Assembly (NCBI RefSeq): GCF_001640805.2
Contig: NC_066851.1
Span: 8,936,712 to 9,000,711 of the forward strand
Source: Lates calcarifer
Lineage: Eukaryota; Chordata; Actinopteri; Centropomidae
DNA length: 64,000 nt
Direction of reading: 5' to 3'
Shown here in pieces: positions 51,801-62,786 of the stretch; the stretch's first letter is position 1, and each line of letters begins with the position of its first letter. The position numbers and the translations under genes are program-made. Below the pieces are notes generated by a model. The model was not told the origin of the DNA. It searched no databases and saw nothing but the letters and a program-made list of their open reading frames with translations.

Positions 51801-53719
51801 AAGCAATATAAAAGTCAGGTTGATGCCACCAACTGTTCTCAACTCATACTGCCTGATAAGAAGCCACTGTCTCAGGCATGCAGCTTTCTCAAGTCTCAAG
51901 TCATTAAGTTTTTTTTTTTAATTAAATCAAATGAACAGTAGTGCTTTTGATTTTATCGGTAGGGAACCTGTATTAGCATCTTTGAATATTTGTCAATTTT
52001 AATTTGTGCTATGATATATTTGGTATCTTATCTGTAGCTATCAGCATTTTGTCTTTTGTCCTCTGCAGTGATCAGATGTCTAATGCAATCTGAATGGCAC
52101 TTTCATAGCCTTAGAAACTATGAATGGCTTTCATGAAAACACACAGAATTTCAGGGTTGAGCTCTCAGTCATTTTAAAAAGTGGGTTAGTGCGCTATCTG
52201 TCCTTGAAGAAGTGCTCTGGCACGACACCAATCCTTCAGGAAGTGAATCATTCTTGTCAGGACGAAGCAAGACTCTCATAGGAAAGCTTAGCATTAACCT
52301 AGTCCCACAGCTACTCTGTCTTTCCTTTGTCAGCCGAGGCAAACATAGCCCACAACTAGAACATTTTGAATGGTTGTACATCAAGAGTGATAAGTTCTCT
52401 CAATGCTGCGTGTCACCTTAATGGCATTTTTTTTTTTTTTTTGGAAACACAAACCTCTTCAGTTAGATTTGGCTTAGTATCTCACCCCCATTGGAGTAGA
52501 AAACGGTCTCATGGAAATTTCCAGACGCTCACTCCCACTTTTTTTTTGGTATTTTGACCCGTCCGCTAAGAACGGGAAAAAAAAATGCAGATTGTCCAAA
52601 TGAGACTGTGTGATATAAACAACTCCCAGGGAGGTGTGCTGGAGCCTCAGTCTGTCACGAGGGCCAAAAATCACAAAGTGTCCGCCCAGGCTATTGAGAA
52701 TGTATGGCAGGCAGCCATGACATGGGGCTCAACAGCTGTCCAAAGAGGGCTGAGAGAGGTCGCTGACTGGGGCCTTGTTCATCTGCAGCAAACCGTCCAC
52801 CCGAGGCGAGAGGAAGGAGGCTGCAGGGCACCATTCCCAGGATTTTCCACAGCGTTGCAGGCAGTCGCTTATGAGTGAAAGACACATGGAAATGTGTCTT
52901 TCACTGGTTGCAAGGTCTCAGACGTATTATATATGCATTTACACAGACAAGCAGATGGACACACACACACACACGTGTACTGTGCACCATACGTATCCTC
53001 CTGTGTTCGTTAGCAGACATCCTTTCTTCCTGAACGCTTCCCTATTAGAGCCCCAAAACCCTTGACAGGTGTCAGCCGTACTCAGCTCACCGACTCACCA
53101 AAGCCTCCCCAGAAATAATCCGCTTCTTCTTCTTTTCCCATCTCCCACAGTAGATTTCATCACAATTTCTGGACAAATTCAACCGGAGCTGCTGACTTTT
53201 ATGGGAAAGACTTTTATTTTGATTCAATATAAATCCTATCTCCAGGGTTGGGGGGGGGTTGTTTCCCCCTCCCTTTCTGTCTGTCTGTCTTCCTGTCTTT
53301 CCGCCCCCACCCTCTGCTGCTTCCTCCTTCTCGCTCCCTCTGTCGGACTCGCAGGCTTATGTCATGTGGAAAGTGTCTTCACTGAAGCAGCTCGAGGACA
53401 CTGAGAAGCCATTTCCATTTTCGGAGTCTTTTTTTTTTTCCCCCATGTGGAATATTGTCATTCAACTTTCCCTCGTTTGAGCGTGCGGAAAAGCCTTCAG
53501 GTTTTAAAGGGACTTGATCCCCTTTTCCAGACATATTCTCAGAGGATTAAGCAGTGAGGCCCAACTAAAGCACCCTTAATCAAATCAAAATAAATAGCCC
53601 CCTTCACAATGGAGGATGCCACATTTTCCATTTCTATTTTGCAGGGGATTTGTCCCAAGGAGGGAATATCACAGTGGAAAAGGCCCAGTGCCTGCAGAGG
53701 CAATATAATGTGATGTGCT

Positions 53720-53750
<31 letters not shown>

Positions 53751-54473
53751 ATTGTGTGTGTGGGTGTGTACTGCACTTACATGTACAGTAGATGTGTTTC
53801 AGTGTGCCTGAATGTATGTACATGTTGTTTTTGATAGCATGGTGATTCTCTTTCAGCTCTTATTGCAGCTGGTGTTGGAGTGGAGCTGGGTTTTTAGAGC
53901 CAAAATGGAAGGGTTTAAGTGTGCCTTAGGAAAGCTTCTGGCATTGCGGCCGTGTGGCACTCCAGGGCAGCAAGAAAGCATTTACTGCAGATTAGAGCTC
54001 CTCTCGAGTGTTTCACAAAGTCAGCCTTAAGCTTGGCAATTGTTCCCAGGGCCATCCAGCAACTTGCAGCTGTGTAAAATGTCACCAGAAACACAACCTG
54101 TACCCTGTAGAGGTTGTGAATCAGAATTTGGTTCTGCACTTTACATCCCTCATTCCTCATCTGCCACAGGATTATTTTCTTGATGGATGAAATAGTTGTA
54201 TGTGTCACTGTAGTAGTTATAAAGGTATCAGCTGACAAGCATTTTATAAACACTCCATTTCTCTCAAATTAAGTGATTCATAGCACCCATCTGCGACTAC
54301 AGTGTTTCACAGCAGCCATTTTGTGTCATTCTTGTAAACAATCTATCAAATTCAAGTGGGAAGTTAAATGTCTCAAGTGACAGCATCCCATGTTTTACCT
54401 ATTGAGTGACATTGTGTGTGTAATGATGATTTTAGTCATTTCTCAGCTCATTCTCATGTCGTCTTTTTTCCAG
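45873..54473 (+). other. arid1b: arid1b intron, 8.6 kb
   Basis: No coding sequence recognised. The 45900-48400 part is unusually poor in simple repeats compared with the rest of the window. T-rich runs with a TTTTG pattern lie at 50562-50607 and a T17 run near 52427. A GC-rich complex block is at 51190-51430, a 14-bp perfect hairpin at 52874-52905 and a GT array at 53722-53750. Confidence 0.85.
52874..52905. repeat. perfect 14-bp stem, 4-nt loop hairpin
   Basis: Arms agtgaaagacacat (52874-52887) and its exact reverse complement (52892-52905) enclose the loop GGAA. The function is unknown; the stem is too short for a typical pre-miRNA. Confidence 0.7.
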
Positions 54474-54795
54474 GCAACTACCCTCGGCCCTCCAACTACA
54501 GTGGGACAGCCAGCACCGGTTACAGCGGCCCTGGCCCTGGCATGACCAACAGTCTGGGAATGAATGCTAGCAGCCCCATGCATGGCCAGGGGCCCGGCCA
54601 GCCCATACCTGTAGGACGTAGCCACGGCCCAGGCAGCCAGAACAGGGTGTACCCGCCTATGGCTCCCAGCTCCCCTAGCATGCCTCAGCCAGCTGGGCCA
54701 GGGATGGGCCCTCCTTCTCTGGGTAGCTCTAACCGCAAGGCCCAGGAGGCAGCAGCAGCTGGCATACCAGGATCTGCCAACTCAACACACAACCG
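54474..54795 (+). CDS. arid1b: arid1b coding exon, 322 nt, phase 1-2
   Basis: This has the strongest acceptor in the set (GTCTTTTTTCCAG, 54473) and a good donor CG|GTAAGA (54796). It encodes 106 full codons: [10 protein letters not shown]..., [17 protein letters not shown], then a [12 protein letters not shown] block, [16 protein letters not shown], and [11 protein letters not shown] ending NSTHN plus two bases of Arg. The SGPGPGM, MHGQGP, GPGMGPP and [10 protein letters not shown] blocks are ARID1B landmarks; [10 protein letters not shown] in particular separates it from ARID1A (NRKTQE). The first two bases complete the Gly begun at 45872. Confidence 0.95.
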
Positions 54796-55896
54796 GTAAG
54801 AGCACAGCAAGGTCTGATTTCTTTAAGAAATCTTGTATTTTGAAAGATTTGCCTTTTTTAGTGCCATTTCATCTGTGTGTGTGTATAGAGCATGTCATCA
54901 TGCATTACTGTTCAAGCACCTACTTGTTAACTAGTGTAAAACTGTATTACGGTTCCACTCCAACAGAAATGGCCCAAATTCTTTTGTGGGACTGGGACTA
55001 TTTTACTTCACCTGGAAATAGTAGCATTCTAAAATTAGGGGACAGAAAGCATCTCTTTCTTATATCACTCACTATCTGGTGTGTGACTTCTCTCTGCAGG
55101 TCGTCTGTAGGGAGGTGTGCTGAAAAGCACCACAGAGAGTTTCTGTGTCACAGAGTTTGTCTTTTTTTTCCAAGAGTCTTTTCAGATGTGAAGGCAAGAG
55201 TTAGTTCTCAGGGGTTCTACACTTCTATGAGCCATTTGCGGAACTATCCCTATTTTCACACATCTCATAAAGTGCCTGACATTTTGATGGCTGGCACTAT
55301 ACACCAAGTGCCATTTGTTGCAGAAAAGAGAGAGAGATTGGCTTGTGAGAAGACTGTATGGGTTGAATACTGCACTGTCAAAACATAAAAAGAAGAAAAA
55401 GCAAACCAGAGGTTTAACTGTGAAAACACCAGAGACAGAGGTGACACCAAGCACCTTAACACAAATACAAAGCACTTTGATGCTATAACGGTATATGAGT
55501 TAAGGGATATTATTTTTCCATCAGGGTTGGAGCTTTGAATATATGAGTGTTTGTAGCATTGGAGTTCAGGGCTGTTGTGGGATTGTGTGGGCAGTAAACT
55601 TTTGCTGAACCCTGCTGGGGGAACTTGTGAAAACATGGCCATCTTCAGAGAGGAAGGGTGGGTTTCTGCGCTTCCTCCAGTCGGTGCGGGTTCTGCCTGA
55701 CAATGCGTTGTGGGAGCCAGTCTCTTCTGCAGGCTGAAATGGCAGATTAACATTTGTCAGTGTTCATTTCCATTTCTGATAATGCATGAGTCAGACTGTG
55801 AGAAGACTGTGAGCCAGTAATGATATTTCAGATGAAGTTTCTCTTTTTGTCGGGGGCTCGGGCGGGGGGGCGTCTGACGACGATGCCGACCTGCAG
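54796..55896 (+). other. arid1b: arid1b intron, 1.1 kb
   Basis: Intron before the proposed optional exon; if that exon is skipped, the intron runs to 62649. It contains an intronic 182-codon open frame (54840-55388) with no recognisable domain or ARID1B similarity, most likely chance. G-rich runs (G5, G3, G7) lie at 55851-55870, just upstream of the optional exon. Confidence 0.75.
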
Positions 55897-56058
55897 GCGG
55901 CCTCCATATGTAAGGTCCCCAGCCCAGATGCAGCCACCCCAACCCACCTCCACCCACTGGCCTACACCCCACCCTGCCTCCACCCGTCTGCCACCTTCAC
56001 CTCCACTCAGACCTCACCATCCATCTTTCCTGCCACCCTCACACTCACAGCACCATAG
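55897..56058 (+). CDS. arid1b: probable optional (cassette) arid1b exon, 162 nt, phase 2-2
   Basis: The acceptor is ACCTGCAG (55896) and the donor ATAG|GTAGGT (56059). In the phase left by the preceding exon, the first base completes Arg. The frame is then open to the end and leaves two bases that, with the first G of the 62650 exon, again give Arg. Length is exactly 54 codons, so it can be included or skipped without a shift. It encodes RPPYVRSPAQMQPP followed by a Pro/His/Thr/Ser-rich stretch. I recall, unverified, mammalian ARID1B transcripts with an extra exon at this junction starting with a very similar R-P-P-aromatic-x-R-S-P-A. Weaknesses: the polypyrimidine tract is poor and the second half is low-complexity CCACC/CTCC sequence. 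An internal GTAAGG at 55910 is a possible competing donor. Confidence 0.6.
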   Translation, partial: AASICKVPSPDAATPTHLHPLAYTPPCLHPSATFTSTQTSPSIFPATLTLTAP

Positions 56059-56646
56059 GTAGGTCCACCACCCTCATAACGTGTGTGTGTCTGTCATATA
56101 TCTACATGTGAATGTGTTTGTGCCTCAGATGACTAAACTGAATGGAAATTTTTCAAGCTAAACAGAACTGAAAGTGATCATGATGACATTTCTCACAAGC
56201 TCCCTCTGAGAGCAAAACAAGAGGAGTCATCATTGTTATCACTGTAATTGCCATCATCACCTTCATCATCATCATCACTGTAGTCATCATAATCATCACT
56301 GGCATGTGTTAGTCACTCTAATGGTAACAGCAAGTGAGCACATACAGTTGTTGTGCACATTGTGTCAACATTTTGTCGGGGGGTGGCCGTGGTGTGGCCG
56401 ACAGTGTGTGTGATTAATTATGTGGGGGGAGGTGGGGGACGTGCTGTTCACACGCATTTACACACATATAAACAAACACAGCAATGCAAATACAGGCCAA
56501 GCCATTAAGAGATGGCTGGGCTGTCAATAAGAAGTGGCATGACATGATCCCTACTGCTGGGACCAATCAGACTACCCGTCAGTCTCTCCTCACATTCACC
56601 AAGACACCGGAGAGGTGTCACTTGCTATGGTGCAGATAAAGGAGAA

Positions 56647-56648
<2 letters not shown>

Positions 56649-56703
<55 letters not shown>
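56649..56703. repeat. (CT)27 microsatellite
   Basis: Perfect CT array followed by CACT units and a short GT array. Confidence 0.97.
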
Positions 56704-56709
<6 letters not shown>

Positions 56710-59537
56710 ACTCTCTCACTCTGTGTGTGTGTGTGCAAATATGTCTAAAATGTGTATTGTGTGTGTATGTGTCTTCATCTATTTCTCTGTCTTTACAGTT
56801 ATCCATTTTGATGTATGCATGGGTTCCTTGTCTTTGTTTGCTGTTTTACATCCATCTTTGGGATTAAGGACTCATTAATGTGTTGTTGTTTTTTTGTTTG
56901 TTTGTTTTTAACTGCACTGTACAGATCGCATTTCATAAAGAACAGACAGCTTTTCCTTTTGATTTTCTGTCGGATATCTGCCTTTACTTTCTCTGTTCTG
57001 TCTTGGCGGTGGTTGCTGTGCATGCTAACTTCCAAAGTGCAACTGTGTTTATTCAAAACAAAGCATGCGCTGGATATTGACAGCAACAAAAGACTTTTAT
57101 TAACTCACAGGTGTAAAAAAAAAAAAAGTCTGGCAGCTGGATGAGGCTATTTGTTTCCAAAGTAGATCGGCATTCACAAATCTGAATCATTTGTCACATT
57201 TCTGCCATCCTCTTTATGCAGAATATTGATTTCTTTATTGATAATAACATGTTTTTGTAACAAATAGGAGTTAGTCTTCTGGCAGGAAATCTTTTTACTG
57301 ATTTAAAACAAAAAAAGAGCCTAAATGTTTTGTTATAATGGACACTTTTGCAGAATACTCCAGTTTCTTTGCTGCTTGTCTCTCCCTCACTGTTGTTCTT
57401 GTCTGCTGTCGCTCATTCTCCCTCTTTCATCCCTCCCCGTCTGCCTCTGTTCTCTCTCCTCCCACCTGTTTCACTCTTTTTACCAACTCTCCCAACTGTA
57501 TCGCCCTCTCCGTCTCTGTGTAGCTCTGTTATCCTACCCAGACTGTTTTATCTCCCTCAGTCTTTCTTCCTCCCAATTTGCTTTTTGTTCTCCGCTGTCT
57601 CCAGCACAGCCTTGTTATGTTTTTCTTCCTCAGATCCCACTTTAGAACATCTGAGGGAGATCAGGAGAAAATTGGCCTCCGAAAAACCTGCAGTTAAAGG
57701 CTCCAGTACCCCGTTTGCTCTCCAGATCTCAGCGCAACATTCTGAAACATTCAGACCTAGTTCCTCTCTGCCTGCGAAACAAGTTGTTAGTCGTAGCACA
57801 TGTCTAGTTTGGCTCTTTGATGCATCAACCCCGGGTGAACTGCCATAGACACCAGCTCCCGACCTTCTAAATCAGGGGCTAGTTATACAGCAGCATTGTC
57901 ATTGGCTGCTCTCACCTTCTTTTCTTCTTTTTCTTTAACACATCCCCTCTCTGCTTACCCCATCAGTAATCCCTCTACATTTCCACCTCCTAAATCCATC
58001 CTCCCCTGCCTCACACACACACACACACGTACACCCTCACACACTAGTAGACACACTCCAGCTTCATTACGCTGAGTGAAAAGAATGCTGAATGAACAGA
58101 GGAGGGCCACTTCTGGTATCCCATGGCTGCAGGCAAGGGTCGTGATTAAATCTTCATAAAGTGTGGCGTGAGTGTTTTTTTCCCTCGAGCCCTCTCAGAG
58201 TTTCTCCTCCGCCGGCCGACGGGAATCAGAAACAAATGTCCCACTTTTATCGGTTAATCAGTTTGATTGGTAGTTGAGGGGAAACAGAGTTTTAGGAGCA
58301 TAGAAAAGAATCCAGTTGTCCTTCTAAAGGTTACAGCAGAAGAATATGGTTTTATCTTAATGACAAAGTCACTTAACATCTAAGCGTCTAATCTTAATTT
58401 TGTATTCAAGGAATTTAAGCTTCTGTCATTGTAGTTGCTACAACTGACTATGAAAAGTAAAAATGTAAATGTCAGTGTGTGCTGCCACCTAATTCCACAA
58501 GTAGATGCTGGTCAATTGGAAATGAGGTTAATTTTCTGGAAAATAGCATCAGTTTCATGAAAAGCTGTTGACTTGTTGGGGGTGCTAGGCTGCCAGTTGT
58601 CAGTATGATGAATTGCAGCGTAAAAAGTCTGACATGTTGTACTCAAATAACACGGACGATGTCAAGCCTGTCAGTGTGGAGGAGGTACAAGTTTGTTTGG
58701 AAGAAAGGTGCGGGAGAAAATTTTTTAGGGGCTGGGGGATTGATGTTGGGGGGAATTTTTGGAAAAGCGGAGAGAACAGAAAGTATTAAAAGGTATAAGC
58801 TTTTCTTGGCAGCAGCTTCTGAGGACAGAATTGGCTTTTCAAATGACTTTCCAGCGCTGCCGGCGACACTCTACAAAAAGTTCCTGGAGCTATAGGAACG
58901 GGCTCTGTCGAAAAAATAAGCACTTAGTAGAAGAAGAGCAAAGCTCAGAGAAAAAAAAAGAGCCGTAAATCAAAGGAAAATTGAAGGGAGAAAAATGTTG
59001 GAAGAGGGAAGAAGAGAGGAGAGGAGAGTGCTCCCAGGCAAATCCTCGCCAAATAATTCATTTCTGACCTCCTTAGTAAGTAAATTTGCTAAATAAATAA
59101 GAGCAGCGCTTGAATGTCAAGAACGGGGGATGCTGCCTGTGGCGCTTTGTCGCTCGCAGTCTTGGCAGTGCTGCGGAGCGCTCTGCTTTCATTAGATGGG
59201 CAAAATAAATGGCTTCTCCTCCATCCATCCTGAGCTGTTTGATGTTTGAGAAGGAGGGGAGGGAGATGGGAAGAGTAGCTTTTCTCTGGATTTAATATGT
59301 TAAAAGCTGTCCTTTTATTTTTGTGGGGGGGCTTATTCTGGTCTCCCCTCTATCTGTGTAAGTGTTTGTGAGTGTGTGGTGAGTTGAGTCAGGAGTTTGG
59401 AGGAGCTATGAGCCCAAGCTGCCCTGAGAACAGATTGGGTCCATATATAATTCATGGCCTCCAGCCGATCCACTCCATCCTTCCATCCAGCAGCCTCTCT
59501 CTGGCTCTTTTTCTCTCACTTTCTTCTCCACATACTT

Positions 59538-59540
<3 letters not shown>

Positions 59541-59571
<31 letters not shown>
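59541..59571. repeat. (CA)15 microsatellite
   Basis: Perfect CA array. Confidence 0.95.
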
Positions 59572-59572
<1 letters not shown>

Positions 59573-60349
59573 GCAAAGGGATCGATAGAGAGGGCCGCTC
59601 AGCCATCACACACTCCTTCGGTCCCAGCGCTTCTGCTGTCTCGTCCAGTTAGCAGCACTGGGAGGCATCAGCGCGGCCTGTCACCACAAATGAAGGACAA
59701 AGGCGCTGCCACTTCTAGAGAGGCACCGTCAGCTGGTTGGCTGGCACCTCGTAACCATGGCATCCCCTTGGCAACGGCGCCCACCCCGCGCATGAACACA
59801 AGGACACGCTCAAACACACACACTGACATACACACACACGCTCTGCCCACGGTGTGAAAGTGGCCTTCTCTGATGCCCTTCACACATGTGGACTGAATAG
59901 CAAGAGGAGAGAGATGGCTCTGTGTGTGTGTGTGTGTGTGTGGTGTGTGTGTGTGTGTGCAGAATTAGGGAAAAACAAAGGGGAGAGTGAAGGACAGGTT
60001 ATCAGCGTAGAGCATTTAGATAGAAAGACTAGACAAACAGTAGAATAGCAAGTTTCATTTAGAAGCGGCTACAGTGTTTCTATTGGTATGAGACGATGGC
60101 GTTTTTGTGGCATTCCTCATGGTGTCTGGACAGGCCGAGCAAAACATTGAACACCACAGCTGTGTTGTCATATACCTGCCTTCTAATGTGGCATCGAACT
60201 CTCTAATGCTAAGCTTTTCTTAAAAACTCAAGGTAGACTTTCCCTGCACTGCTTCTCCCTTTCTCTCCTCAGGTCACTCCTAGACAACAAACTGAGAGTG
60301 CACTGGCCTGATAGTGTTCAGATAGATGTTTCAGTGTCTCTTACTGAGA

Positions 60350-60380
<31 letters not shown>

Positions 60381-61937
60381 CGCGTGCCCGTGTGAGTGTT
60401 CGAATGCGTGTTCGCTCGGCTCAGTCTCATGGAACAGCGATTACCTCCAGCTCTGGGGCCCTGAGCTGAAAATACGCCCCCCCATCGGTCCACCAGGGAC
60501 CCATACACACACTACTCAGGCTTCTCAGGCCTTCTTAATTTCCCTCCCCCCTCCTCTCCTTCCGTCCACCTCCTTTCCTCTTTTCCTCCTTTCTCTCTGT
60601 TTCCATCTCTCCATCCCTCCTCTTTCCCCTGCTTTCTCTTCTCTCTCTTCTTCCTTCACTCACTCACTCTTCCGCTCTCTCTCTGCGGCAACAGGATGCT
60701 TTTTTTTTTTCCCCCAGCACAAAGGTGCCCAAGAGCAAGATGAATGCGCTGTGCCTTTTTTTTTTTTTTTTTTTCCCGATAGCGGCACATGCATATATTA
60801 AGTGTGATTAAACGCTGTGCGGTGCCTCCATCAAGTGCTTTCTAATGGGCTTTTTTATGACATGAATTAGTCATAATGGGAGAGCGCCACAGTCGAAAAC
60901 CTCCAACCACTGTTGTTGTTGATTTGGATATTTCACTATTCACATGAGAGCTTGTGCTTATATTGCTCAAGGTGGGTGAGGGGTGTTTTTACAGTATGGA
61001 TAAATGAGCTTCACAGGCATTTGGCATCTTGAAACTTATTTTTCTTTGCCGGCTTATCAGAGCTCTCTTTTGTGGGAGTTTGTGCGCAGAATGCATTTTT
61101 TTTACTTGCGCGAGAAGTGCAACCATCAAAAGGTAAATTTATTTCTGTGTCTTGACTCACACAGAGCTTTTTAGGGAACACGTAGGCAGCAAGTGAAGGA
61201 GTCTATACTTCCCCCATTATAGGGAAATGGGGCCAGATAAGCGTGGATTTGGTGTGAGCTTGTTTCTTTGCCATGGAGCTCCCCTGTGCACCTCGGCCCC
61301 CATAGAGGGATTACATATGTATCATCAGCCGTGCTCTATGACTAATTACATCTGTGAGATGAGATTATGGGGAGGTTTACCAAGCCGATCCCTCCTCTTA
61401 GGCTATGTGTATCGGTTCCAACATGAGGTATTATACTATGTGTCTGTGTGAGTGTGTGAAAGAGAGAAAGGTGCCAGTTAGGAGGGAATTGACTGACATA
61501 AATCCGGATAGTATTTTTCTTTTCGTCCACATAAGACAGTGTTGCAGTTAGGGCCAAATACTCCTCCTTCCTTCTTGCTTTCCTTCCATCCTTTCTTCCT
61601 TTACACTCACCCTTACTACAATTTGACTTCCTCTTCCTCCCTCTCCTGTTCCTGTCTTCTTTTCTAATTTAGTTTCATCCTGCATTTTCAGTCTACAACC
61701 ATCCCTCTCGTATTCTTTCGATTTTTTAGACACCTCTCTCTCACACTCTTCACCTTACATGTCTTTTCTCTCTATCTGTCTCGCCCTTTTCTCCCAATCT
61801 TTTTTATATGGTTGTCCAGGAGATAATCTTGAGTCAGCAGGAGATAGACCAAATTGTTCCAAACATGGTGTTCCCTTTCAGCCCTCATGTCACTGGCTGT
61901 GGCCTGACTGGCATGCAACACTGCCTTCAATCACGCA

Positions 61938-61939
<2 letters not shown>

Positions 61940-61986
<47 letters not shown>

Positions 61987-62034
61987 TCTCTTTCTCTTCT
62001 TCTCTCTCTCTCTCTTTCTCTCTCACACACACAC
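61940..62034. repeat. (CT)n array with TTTCTC interruptions and CA tail
   Basis: About 40 nt of pure CT, then TTTCTC-type units, then CT and a short CA run. It faces a GA array 70 nt downstream. Confidence 0.95.
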
Positions 62035-62105
62035 GGATGGCTAGCATTCAGCAGGTTGCAGATAAGCCCCTCTGATGTCACTTGCAACACCATGTGATGA
62101 GCTGC

Positions 62106-62107
<2 letters not shown>

Positions 62108-62151
<44 letters not shown>
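62108..62151. repeat. (GA)22 microsatellite
   Basis: Perfect GA array, complementary to the CT array at 61940. It lies about 500 nt before the last exon in the window. Confidence 0.95.
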
Positions 62152-62154
<3 letters not shown>

Positions 62155-62649
62155 AGGGAGAGGGAGAGAGATTGAACTGGATTGATTTCTGCTGTCACCA
62201 TGGCAACAAATAACATGATCCTCTCCAAAAGCACACCTTAATTAGTTAAATTATGACTTGTGGGAGAGAGAGGAAGAGGGGGGAGAACGGGGGGAGAAGG
62301 GGGATTTGTAGAAGAGAAGAGCCGGGAAGGAAGGATAGAGGAGTTTTTCTCTTCTGATGCTGCATGCTCATCTTCAATCTTTTGCAAGAGCTGTTTGTTT
62401 GATCTGGGATATGTTGCTTTTTATTGTGACTTTCAGACACACACGCTGCTCGGTTTTTACAACAGCAATAAAGACGTACGGCAGTGACATACTGCCAAAT
62501 ATCATCTCTGTACAATTTTGTGACTTCTGTTCTTCTGCAGCTTTCACTGTTAGCCACTTATGTCTCCACAGCCGGCTGTCACAGTGTGAATCTGAGCGTA
62601 AATCACCTCTTCCACATGCACTTACTTCTTTCTCTTCTTTCTGTGGTAG

Positions 62650-62786
62650 GCAGGGCAGCTATCAAGGCCCTGGAATCAGTCAGGCGAGCACCATGGCCAC
62701 CACTGTCCCCTACAGCCAGCCAATAGGCAACAGCAGCTCAGCCACTGGTAACGCACAAGGTCCAGCCTACAATTTGCCACCTTCAG
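62650..62786 (+). CDS. arid1b: arid1b coding exon, 137 nt, phase 2-1
   Basis: The acceptor is a long C/T run (CTTCTTTCTCTTCTTTCTGTGGTAG, 62625-62649) and the donor CAG|GTAAAA (62787). The first G completes the Arg codon left open at 54795, or at 56058 if the optional exon is used. Then 45 codons read QGSYQGPGIS..., a PYSQPIGNSSS block, and NAQGPAYNLPPS, ending with the first base of Gly. QGS[FY], PYSQP-NSSS and QAPPYS-P are ARID1B signatures at the matching position. A CAG three bases later (62651-62653) is an alternative acceptor but would shift the frame by one base. The next expected exon, leading toward the ARID domain, is not in the window. Confidence 0.93.

Larger units (their letters stand above)
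56059..62649 (+). other. arid1b: arid1b intron, 6.6 kb
   Basis: No coding sequence recognised. It holds a (CT)27 array (56649), an ATC-rich patch (56230-56310), GT and CA arrays (59541, 59920, 60351), a T20 run near 60755, CT and GA arrays facing each other (61940 and 62108), and complex regulatory-looking stretches at 58780-59200 and 60775-60915. Confidence 0.85.

Noticed and set aside
57348..57848. 166-codon Ser/Leu/Pro-rich open frame
   Set aside because: Pyrimidine-rich intronic sequence; no ARID1B similarity and no phase-compatible splice pair identified.
61890..62234. Arg/Glu-rich open frame on the - strand
   Set aside because: Encoded by the (CT)/(GA) arrays.
62651..62653. Alternative acceptor CAG one codon into the last exon
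   Set aside because: Using it after the 54795 or 56058 donor would drop four bases and shift the conserved QGSYQGPG frame.
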